In this document: positions 1 through 7,215 of the stretch, one piece after another
Layout: every line of letters starts with the position of its first letter
How positions within the stretch are numbered: position 1 is the stretch's first letter
Source: an uncultured Oscillospiraceae bacterium
Lineage (GTDB): Bacteria > Bacillota > Clostridia > Oscillospirales > Acutalibacteraceae
NCBI GenBank assembly: GCA_902495835.1
Contig: CABUYS010000031.1
Span: 1 to 13,127 of the forward strand
Length of the DNA: 13,127 nucleotides
Direction of reading: 5' to 3'
Position numbers and translations under genes: made by a program
Notes under the pieces: generated by a model
What the model was told of the DNA's origin: nothing
Seen by the model: the letters and a program-made list of their open reading frames with translations, nothing else
The model's database searches: none

Positions 1-381
1 AACCGCAAAAGGTTCGTTTCCGACAAACGCCTTCGCACAGCTTACAGCATGTCCGAGACCTTTCATTTCTTTTTGTCTGACAAAATAAATATTAGCCATT
101 TTACTGATTTTTCTTACTGATTCGAGAAGTGATTTTTTCCCTTTGTCCTCAAGTGCTATTTCAAGCTCGGGACTCCTGTCAAAATAATTTTCAATGGCTT
201 CTTTTCCGCGTCCGATAACAATCAAAATTTCTGTTATGCCTGAATTTACAGCTTCTTCGACTATGTACTGAATTGCAGGCTTATCGACAATCGGAAACAT
301 TTCTTTCGGCACGGATTTCGTTGCCGGCAATACTCTGGTACCAAAACCCGCCGCCGGAATTACAGCTTTTTTAATTTTCAC
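1..381 (-). CDS. galU: UTP--glucose-1-phosphate uridylyltransferase, N-terminal part (runs off the window)
   Basis: Makes UDP-glucose from UTP and glucose-1-phosphate for cell-wall, glycolipid and polysaccharide synthesis. Only the first 127 codons are present and the 3' part lies beyond position 1. The visible part begins with the nucleotidyltransferase signature IPAAGFGTRVLPATKSVPKE (residues 8-27), followed by MFPIVDKPAIQYIVEEA. Further on are GRGKEAIENYFD and the uracil-binding-loop region RQKEMKGLGHA, which distinguish GalU from other sugar nucleotidyltransferases such as RmlA. The start is a GTG at 381-379, chosen because GGAGGGG lies 7 nt upstream and the protein then begins exactly where GalU proteins begin. 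The gene is divergent from folD. I could not identify its own promoter with confidence; the -10 element found between the two genes faces folD. Confidence 0.95.
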   Translation of the reverse strand, partial: MKIKKAVIPAAGFGTRVLPATKSVPKEMFPIVDKPAIQYIVEEAVNSGITEILIVIGRGKEAIENYFDRSPELEIALEDKGKKSLLESVRKISKMANIYFVRQKEMKGLGHAVSCAKAFVGNEPFAV

Positions 382-382
382 T

Positions 383-410
383 TTTATTCCCCTCCACTAT
401 GTGGTATAAT
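383..410 (+). promoter_or_regulatory. Probable sigma-A extended -10 promoter of folD-ppa-prfB
   Basis: A perfect TATAAT at 405-410 is preceded by TG at 402-403, giving the extended -10 form TGGTATAAT. A weak -35 candidate TTTATT lies at 383-388 with a 16-bp spacer; extended -10 promoters tolerate a poor -35. Transcription would start near 417, leaving a leader of about 50 nt before the folD ATG. An imperfect palindrome CCACTATGTGG (392-402) overlaps the upstream edge and could be an operator, but it is short and may be chance. Confidence 0.65.
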
Positions 411-466
411 TATGTATCTATTTTAATAATTATTTGCTTTCAAAGTCAAGAAAGGTAGTGATAAAA

Positions 467-1315
467 ATGATTATAGACGGAAAAAGCATAGCAAAAAAAA
501 TCAAAGAAGATATAAAAAAAGAAGTCTCCAAGCTTAAATCCCAAGGAATACACCCCGGATTGGCAGTAATTTTGGTAGGAGAAGACCCCGCTTCCAAAAT
601 ATACGTAAACAATAAAAAGAAAGCATGCGAAGAAGTAGGAATAAATTCCAAAGAATATTACATTCCTTATGAAACAACTCAAAGTGAACTTATAAATTTA
701 ATTGAAAAACTAAATTTGGATAAAACTGTTCACGGAATTTTAACTCAACTTCCACTACCTAGTCACATCGACGAATTTATTATAAGTTCGTGTATTTCTC
801 CGCAAAAAGACGTGGATGTATTTAATCCTGAAAATTTAGGAAAATTGATTCTAAATAAAAGTGAGTTGATTCCATGCACTCCTGCGGGAATAATAGAACT
901 TTTAAACTATGAAAAAATATCAATAGAAGGAAAATACTGCGTTGTTGTAGGACGAAGTAATATAGTCGGAAAGCCCACCGCACATTTACTCACTCAAAAA
1001 AACGGTACAGTCACACTATGCCACAGCAAAACAAAAAATCTTGTTGATATTTGTAGAAATGCTGATATACTTATCTGTGCAGTCGGTAAATCTAAATTTA
1101 TAACCGCAGATATGATAAAAAAAGGGTCGGTCGTCATAGATGTGGGGATAAATCGCACTTCAGACGGCAAACTATGCGGTGATGTGGATTTTGAAAACGC
1201 TAAGCATATCGCCGAATATATAACCCCCGTCCCGGGAGGAGTTGGCCCGATGACAATTGCGATGTTAATGAAAAATACCGTCACGGCAGCTAAAATCCAA
1301 AATAAAAAAATATAG
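467..1315 (+). CDS. folD: Bifunctional methylenetetrahydrofolate dehydrogenase / methenyltetrahydrofolate cyclohydrolase
   Basis: Interconverts 5,10-methylene-, 5,10-methenyl- and 10-formyl-tetrahydrofolate in the cytoplasm, supplying one-carbon units for purines and formyl-Met-tRNA. The protein has 282 residues, the normal family length. The catalytic-domain motif GEDPASKIYVNNKKKA includes the tyrosine and lysine of the YxxxK active site (Y46, K50). QLPLPSHI, the folate-site segment PCTPAGI, the Rossmann segment VVVGRSNIVGKPTA and the C-terminal PVPGGVGPMTIAML are all present, so the enzyme looks intact. The frame stays open upstream to a TTG at 434 and includes a GTG at 458. The ATG at 467 is preferred because the family N-terminus (MIIDGKxIA) begins there and AAGAAAGG (449-455) is 11 nt upstream, whereas it is only 2 nt from the GTG. 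First gene of a three-gene operon; 16 nt separate it from ppa. Confidence 0.96.
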   Translation: MIIDGKSIAKKIKEDIKKEVSKLKSQGIHPGLAVILVGEDPASKIYVNNKKKACEEVGINSKEYYIPYETTQSELINLIEKLNLDKTVHGILTQLPLPSHIDEFIISSCISPQKDVDVFNPENLGKLILNKSELIPCTPAGIIELLNYEKISIEGKYCVVVGRSNIVGKPTAHLLTQKNGTVTLCHSKTKNLVDICRNADILICAVGKSKFITADMIKKGSVVIDVGINRTSDGKLCGDVDFENAKHIAEYITPVPGGVGPMTIAMLMKNTVTAAKIQNKKI

Positions 1316-1331
1316 AAAAGGAAGTTTTAAA

Positions 1332-1862
1332 ATGAACATTTGGCATGACATAAACCCAGCAAAAGTTAAACCAGAAGAATTTACGGCAGTAATAGAAATA
1401 TCCAAAGGAAGCAAAACAAAATACGAACTCGACAAAGAAACAGGATTTTTGAAATTGGACAGAATTTTGTACACATCAACACATTATCCTGCTAACTACG
1501 GTTTTATTCCTAGAACTTATGCAAAAGACGGCGACCCCTTGGATGTATTGGTTCTGTGCTCTCAAAACATACATCCCATGACTTTGGTTGAGTGTTATCC
1601 GATAGGAATTATCTCCATGGTAGACTCGGGAAGCGACGACGAAAAAATTATAGCAATACCCAAGAGCGATCCGACATATAATCAATACAGAGATGTTTCC
1701 GATTTACCGGCTCATATCTTCGAAGAAATGAAACATTTCTTTAGAGTATATAAAAATCTCGAAAACAAAGAAACTGTGGTAAAAGACCTTAAAAATCGCG
1801 AAGAAGCAATTAAAGTAATTGCTCAAACAATTGAAGCTTATAACGATAAATTCGGCAAATAA
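1332..1862 (+). CDS. ppa: Inorganic pyrophosphatase, family I (soluble)
   Basis: Hydrolyses pyrophosphate to two phosphates in the cytoplasm, pulling biosynthetic reactions such as tRNA charging and nucleotide polymerisation forward. The protein has 176 residues, essentially the length of E. coli Ppa (175). The family I signature DGDPLDV is at residues 66-72 and supplies the Mg-binding aspartates D66, D68 and D71. A second cluster MVDSGSDDEKIIAIP (about 96-110) matches the D97/D102/K104 region of the E. coli enzyme. HYPANYGFIPRTY (about 51-63) is another conserved block. The ATG is preceded by AAAAGGAAG (1316-1324), a good ribosome binding site that overlaps the folD stop region, consistent with co-transcription. 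It belongs to family I, not to the DHH-type family II pyrophosphatase found in Bacillus and many other Firmicutes. The prfB start lies 22 nt downstream. Confidence 0.95.
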   Translation: MNIWHDINPAKVKPEEFTAVIEISKGSKTKYELDKETGFLKLDRILYTSTHYPANYGFIPRTYAKDGDPLDVLVLCSQNIHPMTLVECYPIGIISMVDSGSDDEKIIAIPKSDPTYNQYRDVSDLPAHIFEEMKHFFRVYKNLENKETVVKDLKNREEAIKVIAQTIEAYNDKFGK

Positions 1863-1884
1863 ATATATTTTCAGGAAGTGCTCT

Positions 1885-2988
1885 ATGAATATACAGATGG
1901 ATGAATTGAATTTAGAGATAAACCGGCTGACCCCTAAAATTAAATCACTAAAGGAATCTTTGAAAATAGACGATTCAAAAGCTCGTTTGAGCTTACTAGA
2001 AAAAGAATCTTCGGAACCTGAATTCTGGAACAATTCCGAAAAATCTCAAAAAATTTTATCAGAAATAAGTTTAATTAAAAATAAAGTTAAAGACTACGAA
2101 AAATTAGAAACCGAATTTGAAGATTTAAAGATTTTGATTGAACTTTCTGTACAAGAAAACGATGATTCATCAATTAAAGAAATAGAATCCCAGTTAAAGT
2201 GCGTCAAAAAAGAGCTTGAAAATCAAACTTTGGCAACTCTTTTAACAGGTGAATACGACTCTCACAATGCTATTCTTACTTTTCATGCGGGAGCCGGTGG
2301 TACCGAAGCGCAGGACTGGGTTGAAATGCTTTGCAGAATGTACACAAAATGGGCTGAAAAACATAATTTTAAAGTTAAAATACTCGATTGCCTAAACGGA
2401 GAAGAAGCAGGATTTAAAAGTGCTTCCATACTCATAGAAGGTATGAATGCTTACGGATTTTTAAAAGGCGAAAACGGTGTTCACAGACTTGTTCGCATTT
2501 CTCCTTTTGATGCTTCGGGCAGAAGGCATACTTCTTTTGCGTCAATTGAAGTTATACCTGAGATAAATGAAGAAATTAAAATAAACATAGCTCCCGAAGA
2601 CATAAAAATGGATGTGTATAGAGCAAGCGGAGCCGGCGGTCAGCACGTCAACAAAACATCTTCGGCCGTAAGACTTACTCATATTCCCACAGGATTAGTC
2701 GTTGCGTGTCAAAATGAAAGAAGTCAGTACCAAAACCGAGACACCGCAATGAAAATATTAAAATCAAAGTTAGTAGAAATCAAAGAAAGAGAACACTTGG
2801 AAAAAATAGAGGACATAAAAGGAGTTCAAAAAGAAATCGCATGGGGTTCACAGATAAGGTCATACGTGTTTATGCCCTACACCCTTGCAAAAGACCATCG
2901 TACAGGGTGTGAAGTAGGAAATGTCGAATCTGTAATGAACGGAGAAATTGATGAGTTTATAACCGCATATTTAAAGCATATCATATAA
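1885..2988 (+). CDS. prfB: Peptide chain release factor 2 (single uninterrupted frame)
   Basis: Recognises UGA and UAA stop codons and triggers peptidyl-tRNA hydrolysis on the ribosome. The protein has 367 residues (E. coli RF2 has 365). The SPF tripeptide that reads UGA is at residues 206-208 within VHRLVRISPFDASGRRHTSF, marking this as RF2 rather than RF1. The GGQ catalytic motif is at 251-253 within SGAGGQHVNKTSSAVRLTH. The start is the ATG at 1885 with AGGAAG upstream; the frame is open further upstream but only through sequence overlapping ppa. RF2 genes usually carry an in-frame UGA near codon 25 that forces a programmed +1 frameshift. Here codons 24-27 read GAA TCT TTG AAA with no stop, so that autoregulation is absent. 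Last gene of the folD operon, followed by a terminator. Confidence 0.96.
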   Translation: MNIQMDELNLEINRLTPKIKSLKESLKIDDSKARLSLLEKESSEPEFWNNSEKSQKILSEISLIKNKVKDYEKLETEFEDLKILIELSVQENDDSSIKEIESQLKCVKKELENQTLATLLTGEYDSHNAILTFHAGAGGTEAQDWVEMLCRMYTKWAEKHNFKVKILDCLNGEEAGFKSASILIEGMNAYGFLKGENGVHRLVRISPFDASGRRHTSFASIEVIPEINEEIKINIAPEDIKMDVYRASGAGGQHVNKTSSAVRLTHIPTGLVVACQNERSQYQNRDTAMKILKSKLVEIKEREHLEKIEDIKGVQKEIAWGSQIRSYVFMPYTLAKDHRTGCEVGNVESVMNGEIDEFITAYLKHII

Positions 2989-3018
2989 AAATTCAAAATA
3001 ATTGTGTATAAAAAATTT

Positions 3019-3042
3019 CCACCGAGGCAATCGGTGGTTTTT
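3019..3042 (+). terminator. Rho-independent terminator of the folD-ppa-prfB operon
   Basis: A perfect 7-bp stem CCACCGA (3019-3025) / TCGGTGG (3031-3037) with a five-base loop GGCAA, followed directly by TTTTT (3038-3042). It lies 31 nt after the prfB stop. The 9-mer TTGTGTATA occurs on both sides of it (3002-3010 and 3041-3049). Confidence 0.88.
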
Positions 3043-3463
3043 GTGTATAGAAAAACACGAGATAGTCGTGCAGTTCGGTGGTAACTTAAGCGATGTAAGA
3101 AACAATATAAAAATTCCTTTTGATCTAGAATATAATAACAACATTCAGGAAATTGCTAAAGGGTGTGTCAAAAGGAGGACATACAAAGTGGACCAGCAAA
3201 TATCAATTGGATAACAATTATTACAGATTCATTTATGAGTAGCAAATAACAATCTTTTCACAAATGTCAGACCGTGGTCAGCTTTCTTTAGAGTCAGCTA
3301 GTAAGAGCAGAGCTTCGCTCGCTAAAGCCCCCCAGCTAGGATGGAAAATGTTTATTCATACGCTTTAAAAAATATAATCTTACTCACTTACAAACCTTTG
3401 TGGACAAAATTTAAATCAATAAAACCAGATATATTATTTTTACATATATCTGGTTTGTGAATT
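3043..3463. other. Unexplained 420-bp intergenic segment with hairpins; possible ncRNA or element remnant
   Basis: No convincing gene lies here. The longest plus-strand frame (3002-3214, about 70 codons) begins before the prfB terminator hairpin and runs through it, and resembles no family I know. All three plus-strand frames read without a stop for 25-40 codons around 3130-3240, which is not evidence for any one of them. Visible structure includes a hairpin CACGA/TCGTG (3056-3070), an inverted repeat GACC-GT-GGTC (3270-3279), a bulged hairpin AGC-A-GAGC-TTC-GCTC-GCT (3306-3323) inside a wider pairing CTTTAG (3286-3291) / CTAAAG (3322-3327), and a direct repeat CAGCTAG (3295-3301 and 3333-3339). 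The part 3270-3340 is clearly richer in G+C than its surroundings. A strong purine stretch AAAAGGAGGA (3170-3179) precedes a GTG at 3188, but that frame stops after eight codons. The segment could be a decayed mobile element, a structured RNA on either strand, or plain spacer. Confidence 0.4.
3422..3456 (-). terminator. Terminator of the ftsE-to-comF operon, possibly bidirectional
   Basis: A 13-bp perfect stem, AAACCAGATATAT (3422-3434) paired with ATATATCTGGTTT (3444-3456), with a 9-base loop, 7 bp past the comF stop. On the minus strand the stem is followed by a T-rich tail (TTTTATTGATTT), as expected for the end of the leftward operon. On the plus strand the tail is weaker (GGTTTGTGAATTTT), so it may only partly stop rightward transcripts. 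Confidence 0.85.
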
Positions 3464-4126
3464 TTAAACAAAAGCTATTGTAAAACAAATCACCTTATTA
3501 GCTCCACCATTTTTTAATATTTTTACGCATTCTCCAAGAGTATTTCCTGTAGTAACAATATCGTCACATAGCAAAATATTTTTTCCTGAAATTTCATCAG
3601 AATTTAAAACACTATACACGCCCTCAACATTTCGAGTTCTATCGCATGAAGAAAGTTCATGTTGAGGAGCGTTATCCACGTTTTTCGAAAGCAATTCTTT
3701 GTATGGAATATTTAATTTTTCCGATAAATTTCTTGCAAAACATTCAGCTTGATTGTATCCTCTCGAACGTTTTCTCTTTTTAGAAAGAGGCACGCTTGTA
3801 ATAAAATCAATTCTGGATTTTATTAAATTTTGTATATCTTTTGCACTAATTCCATAGGTAAAAATTTTTGAAAGCTTCTTATATCCATAAAATTTAAATT
3901 TTAAAATAGCATCTTTTACTCTTCCGGTGTATTTAAAAACAGAAATACATAAAACAGGTTCGCCGCAATCTTTAAATTTCAGTTTTTTAACATGCATACA
4001 GGGTTTTATAGTCTTTTTGCATTCTTCACAAATCATATCTTCGTGTGAAATTAATTTAGAACAATATCCACACTTATTTGGATAAATTAAAGAAATAATT
4101 TTATCAAAAAAATACTTTAAATCCAT
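3464..4126 (-). CDS. comFC: ComF-family phosphoribosyltransferase-like protein (ComFC type)
   Basis: Members of this family are needed for late steps of DNA uptake in natural transformation (ComFC; GntX in Gram-negatives); the biochemical reaction is not settled. The 220-residue protein begins with a probable zinc-binding four-cysteine cluster, C19-x2-C22 and C33-x2-C36. The ComF signature VPLSKKRKRSRGYNQAE follows in the middle. It ends with a type I phosphoribosyltransferase PRPP-binding loop, ILLCDDIVTTGNT, with D188 and D189 followed by TTG. The frame is open to a TTG at 4144, but the ATG at 4126 is preferred: it lies 2 nt after the stop of the preceding gene, a stop-restart arrangement that suggests translational coupling. 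Neither start has a good ribosome binding site. The ComFA helicase gene that accompanies comFC in Bacillus is absent; here the gene is the tail of a cell-wall hydrolysis operon. Confidence 0.88.
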   Translation of the reverse strand: MDLKYFFDKIISLIYPNKCGYCSKLISHEDMICEECKKTIKPCMHVKKLKFKDCGEPVLCISVFKYTGRVKDAILKFKFYGYKKLSKIFTYGISAKDIQNLIKSRIDFITSVPLSKKRKRSRGYNQAECFARNLSEKLNIPYKELLSKNVDNAPQHELSSCDRTRNVEGVYSVLNSDEISGKNILLCDDIVTTGNTLGECVKILKNGGANKVICFTIAFV

Positions 4127-4128
4127 AT

Positions 4129-5070
4129 TTATGAATTTATCCAATCAATTGCTTTTTGAACCTGCGAATCATCTTCAAAACTAAGCGAAGAATTTTTTAA
4201 AAGTTCTTCCTTTTCTTTATCCAATTGTATTTCATAATCTGTTTCTACACCTTTTCGAAACGTATTTTCTTCACCGAAAACAACGTAATAAGCATCGGGA
4301 AATACAAGAACCGAATCATCTGTAAGCGTTATTTTTTTGAGTCTGACAGCATTTCCAGCAGTCTTAGTTCCAATAATTTTAGCATTTTTATTATTTTTTA
4401 AAGATGCAGCAATCAATTCACACGTCCCGGAAGTTTTTTCGTTCACCAAAACAGATATTTTTACACCAAGTTCCGAGCCTTCAGACCTACAAACCACTTC
4501 TTCGGCACCTTTTTTATTTACCGCTTCTACGGTAAGTCCAGCGGGAACTAAATTTTGTACAATTTTAAATACTTCCTCATCAATTGAATTATTGCAGTTT
4601 CGTAAATCTATGACTACGCCTTTTATTCCTTCGGAAATAGCTGTATCAATATTTTCTTTTATGAGTTTTGATGAATTATTTAAAATATTATTACATTTAA
4701 TGTATAAAATATCTTCGTTTGGTTTCGTAATTTTAATATCTGAAGCATTTTTTGATAAATCATCAGTATACTCTTTATATTCAGATTTACCAAAAAATTT
4801 ACAACCTTCGCAATTTAAGCTCTCAACATAACCTTTAGATATACCTGATAAAATTTTATCTTCATCGATATTAATGACGCAATCTTCACGAATATTATAG
4901 TCAATTTCACTCAAAGCAGAGTACATTTTTTGCTTTTCATGAGTATAGGAAACAACATTATTGAACTTGTCCATTGCCATTTTATATCCCAAAGAATACA
5001 CCAAAGCCGCCGTAGAAAATAGAGCCGTCAATACATATCCCATAGGAACTTTTTTGTTAAATATTTTCAT
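4129..5070 (-). CDS. S41 (C-terminal processing peptidase) homologue lacking PDZ domain and catalytic residues
   Basis: The 313-residue protein has an N-terminal signal-anchor helix (about 11-29, GYVLTALFSTAALVYSLGY), so the rest should be outside the membrane. DKILSGISKGYVESLNCEGCKFFGKSEYKEY (71-101) matches the N-terminal helical part of C-terminal processing peptidases. That part normally leads into a PDZ domain of about 70-80 residues, but here the chain goes almost directly to the protease core (about 120-260), which includes IKGVVIDLRNC. The core aligns well, but the NEGTASASE-like nucleophile motif reads NEKTSGTCE, putting G215 where serine is expected. GTKTFGKG reads GTKTAGNA, putting N240 where lysine is expected. 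The 25-residue spacing between these positions equals that of S452 and K477 in E. coli Prc, which supports the alignment. A serine one place earlier (S214) leaves a small chance of shifted chemistry. The ATG at 5070 has a GGAAGTGGGG site upstream. The gene follows the M23 gene by 26 nt. Confidence 0.85.
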   Translation of the reverse strand: MKIFNKKVPMGYVLTALFSTAALVYSLGYKMAMDKFNNVVSYTHEKQKMYSALSEIDYNIREDCVINIDEDKILSGISKGYVESLNCEGCKFFGKSEYKEYTDDLSKNASDIKITKPNEDILYIKCNNILNNSSKLIKENIDTAISEGIKGVVIDLRNCNNSIDEEVFKIVQNLVPAGLTVEAVNKKGAEEVVCRSEGSELGVKISVLVNEKTSGTCELIAASLKNNKNAKIIGTKTAGNAVRLKKITLTDDSVLVFPDAYYVVFGEENTFRKGVETDYEIQLDKEKEELLKNSSLSFEDDSQVQKAIDWINS

Positions 5071-5096
5071 TTTAGTACCCCACTTCCTCTCAATTT

Positions 5097-6326
5097 TTAA
5101 TAAACGAGTATCTCGCTCGGATTTTTTCTTACTCCGTTTTTCCTATATTCAAAATGCAGATGTGGTCCTGTAGAACGTCCCGTGCTTCCTACATATCCTA
5201 TTTGTTGACCGGCTTTAACACTCTGACCGACTTTAACTGAAACTTTACTCATATGTCCGTAAAGAGTGGATATACCTTTACCGTGATCAATAATCACGTA
5301 ATTTCCGTATCCTCCGCCTTTTCCGTCTGTGTTTGCTAAAATAACTTTTCCTGCACCTGAGGCAACTATTTTAGATCCATAAACTCCACGACCGGCTATA
5401 TCTATAGCTCCGTGCATGCGAGCTCTACTTTCGGTATCGTTATATCCCGATGTTATTTTAGTGAATCCCGGTACAGGCCAAACGAACCCTCCTGTATGTA
5501 CAACAGGCTTGTCCGTACCTGATGGAGGTTCAGAACCTTCTTGAATTCTCCTTCTTTCTTCTTCTTCTCTTCGCCTTTGTTCCTCATAATATTTTTGAAT
5601 CTGAGCGTCTATTGCTTTTATTTCAGCATCGCTTTCATCTATTTCCTTCTTTACCTGATGTTCTGAATCTTGTAAATCGGAAAGAAGCTTTTCACTTTCA
5701 TCAAGTAATCCTTGCAAATTTTCTTTACTTTTCTCTAAACTTTCAGATTCTTTTTCTTTTTCCTTTTTATCTTCTTGCAAATCGTGTTCTTTTTGCTTTA
5801 CTCTATTCAAATCATCATGCAATTCGTCAATTAACTTTTTAATACTTTGACTTACGGAACGGACAATATCAACTTTATCTAAAAAATCTTCAAAATCTTT
5901 TGCACCCAAAATGATATCAAGAGTAGAAGTGTCTCCCGCAACATAGATAGCAGCTAAACTTTTTTTCAAAATTTCTATTTTTTCTTTCATTTTGTTTTGT
6001 ATTTCTACTATCTGTTTTTCAATATCTTCGATTTCCTGGTCGAGAGAATCAATATATCCGTTGGAAATATCAATTTGACTTTGTACCAATTTGATTTGCT
6101 TATCTAGAGCATCTTTATTTTGAGCTTCTTTATGTACTTCCTGTGCCGCTTTTTGAAGCTGCTGACTAAGTTCCTTTTTCCTTCTTTGAAGCTGGGCCTT
6201 GGAATTTTGATTTTCAGCTAAGCTCGCACAAATAACGCTTGGAACATAATTATAACACAAAAAAGCAGATAAAATCGGTACTAGGTACAAACAATTTAAT
6301 AACCTTTTTTTACCACGCAACAACAT
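5097..6326 (-). CDS. Exported coiled-coil M23 (LytM) peptidoglycan endopeptidase, EnvC/CwlO-like partner of FtsEX
   Basis: Predicted to cut peptide cross-links in peptidoglycan under FtsEX control. The 409-residue protein starts with a basic stretch (RGKKR) and a hydrophobic segment (about 10-33), a likely Sec signal peptide ending near CASLA. Residues about 37-255 are a long charged helical region (ERKQ-rich) typical of coiled coils, with a second basic/acidic helix RRREEEERRR before a short proline/glycine linker. The M23 domain fills about 277-409. The zinc and catalytic residues are all present: H305 and D309 in HGAID, H358 in GHM, and H389 and H391 in HLHFE. Unlike E. coli EnvC, which is a catalytically degenerate activator, this protein should be an active enzyme. 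The ATG at 6326 overlaps the end of ftsX by 17 nt and has AAGGAAGGCGGAG just upstream, implying coupled translation. The hydrolase differs from pneumococcal PcsB (CHAP) and Bacillus CwlO (NlpC/P60) in its catalytic domain but shares the layout. Confidence 0.92.
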   Translation of the reverse strand: MLLRGKKRLLNCLYLVPILSAFLCYNYVPSVICASLAENQNSKAQLQRRKKELSQQLQKAAQEVHKEAQNKDALDKQIKLVQSQIDISNGYIDSLDQEIEDIEKQIVEIQNKMKEKIEILKKSLAAIYVAGDTSTLDIILGAKDFEDFLDKVDIVRSVSQSIKKLIDELHDDLNRVKQKEHDLQEDKKEKEKESESLEKSKENLQGLLDESEKLLSDLQDSEHQVKKEIDESDAEIKAIDAQIQKYYEEQRRREEEERRRIQEGSEPPSGTDKPVVHTGGFVWPVPGFTKITSGYNDTESRARMHGAIDIAGRGVYGSKIVASGAGKVILANTDGKGGGYGNYVIIDHGKGISTLYGHMSKVSVKVGQSVKAGQQIGYVGSTGRSTGPHLHFEYRKNGVRKNPSEILVY

Positions 6327-7215
6327 CTCCGCCTTCCTTGCTTAGGTAGCGTTTAAGAGATATAAGGCCTCCTACAACTCCAAAAAACACCCCTGTAGCA
6401 ACAAAACATCCAAAAACATACCAGAAAATATTTTTAAAATCTATTCCGCAAAAAGGAATTATTCCACCGACAACATTTAACAGACTATCATAAATTACAT
6501 TTAAAAGCAAAGTTGAAATAACCGCGGCTATGCAACCTATAATCATGCCTTCTATAATAAATGGTGCCTTTATAAAGCCATTTGTGGCTCCAACGGATTT
6601 CATAATGCTTATTTCAAATCGTCTACTGTGCATTGTTATTTTTATGGTGTTGGAAATTATAAAAAGAGAAACGACGCCCAATGAACACACAATTAAAAAT
6701 CCCGCTTGAGAGATAAGCTTATTCAAATTCGAAAGTTTTGTGGCTGTTTCGCTTCGGTCACTTACAGAGTAAACATAGTCTAGTGATTTTAACTTATTGA
6801 CAGTTTTCTCATAATGAGAAAGGTCTTTCATGGTAACGTGAAAAGCTTCGTTAAAGGGATTTTCCCCTTCTTGAACTACAACTTCATACAAATCGCCCAA
6901 AACATCTTTGTATTTTTCGGAAGCTTGTTCACTTGAATAGTATTCGGTTGAAGCAATATTGGGAATTTCTTCAATTTCTTTATTAATTTCCGCAATTTGG
7001 CTTTTCGAAACACCTTTTTGAATAAATACAGTTATGCTATTTCTATTTTCAATTGACTTTAAAGCTTGGTTTAAGTTCAATGAAAGAAGCGTAGCTCCAC
7101 CGGTTAAAATCATACAACACGTCATAACCAAAATCGATGCTGCAGACATAACTCCGTTTACCCAAACATTTTTAAATCCTTCTCGTAAAAAATATTTCAT
7201 GGTTTCCATATTCAT
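6310..7215 (-). CDS. ftsX: Cell division ABC transporter permease-like protein FtsX
   Basis: Membrane half of the FtsEX complex, which passes ATP hydrolysis by FtsE to extracellular peptidoglycan hydrolases at the division site or side wall. The 301-residue protein has the FtsX layout: a short cytoplasmic N-terminus, TM1 at about 19-45, a large extracellular loop at about 46-165 that would contact the hydrolase, TM2 at about 171-193, TM3 at about 216-240 and TM4 at about 264-290. The segment HSRRFEISIMKSVGATNGFIKAPF after TM2 is the conserved cytoplasmic FtsE-contact region. The start ATG at 7215 overlaps the ftsE stop in an ATGA arrangement, with GGCGGTGA upstream. Further in-frame ATGs at 7209 and 7200 are possible. 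The last eight codons overlap the start of the M23 gene. Confidence 0.94.
   Translation of the reverse strand: MNMETMKYFLREGFKNVWVNGVMSAASILVMTCCMILTGGATLLSLNLNQALKSIENRNSITVFIQKGVSKSQIAEINKEIEEIPNIASTEYYSSEQASEKYKDVLGDLYEVVVQEGENPFNEAFHVTMKDLSHYEKTVNKLKSLDYVYSVSDRSETATKLSNLNKLISQAGFLIVCSLGVVSLFIISNTIKITMHSRRFEISIMKSVGATNGFIKAPFIIEGMIIGCIAAVISTLLLNVIYDSLLNVVGGIIPFCGIDFKNIFWYVFGCFVATGVFFGVVGGLISLKRYLSKEGGDVVAW

Noticed and set aside
458..469. GTG at 458 as the folD start
   Set aside because: The purine-rich site would be only 2 nt away and the family N-terminus begins at the ATG at 467.
1958..1963. CTTTGA as a functional RF2 frameshift site
   Set aside because: In the frame where it would be CTT TGA the upstream sequence is closed by TAA at 1949-1951, and a +1 shift would not enter the RF2 frame. 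The gene is already one open frame.
3002..3214. Open frame of about 70 codons after prfB on the plus strand
   Set aside because: It begins before the operon terminator hairpin and is translated through it, has no ribosome binding site at its start, and shows no family resemblance.
3340..3459. A 39-codon plus-strand frame beginning ATG GAA AAT GTT
   Set aside because: It runs into and through the 3422-3456 terminator stem and has only a poor GG-rich stretch upstream; most likely chance.
4337..4831. Plus-strand open frame of 164 codons antisense to the S41 homologue
   Set aside because: The minus strand carries clear S41 homology across this stretch; the antisense frame has no ribosome binding site and no recognisable content.
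5522..5842. Plus-strand open frame of about 106 codons antisense to the M23 protein
   Set aside because: It mirrors the K/E-rich coiled-coil coding sequence, which yields F/L-rich antisense frames; no start signal.
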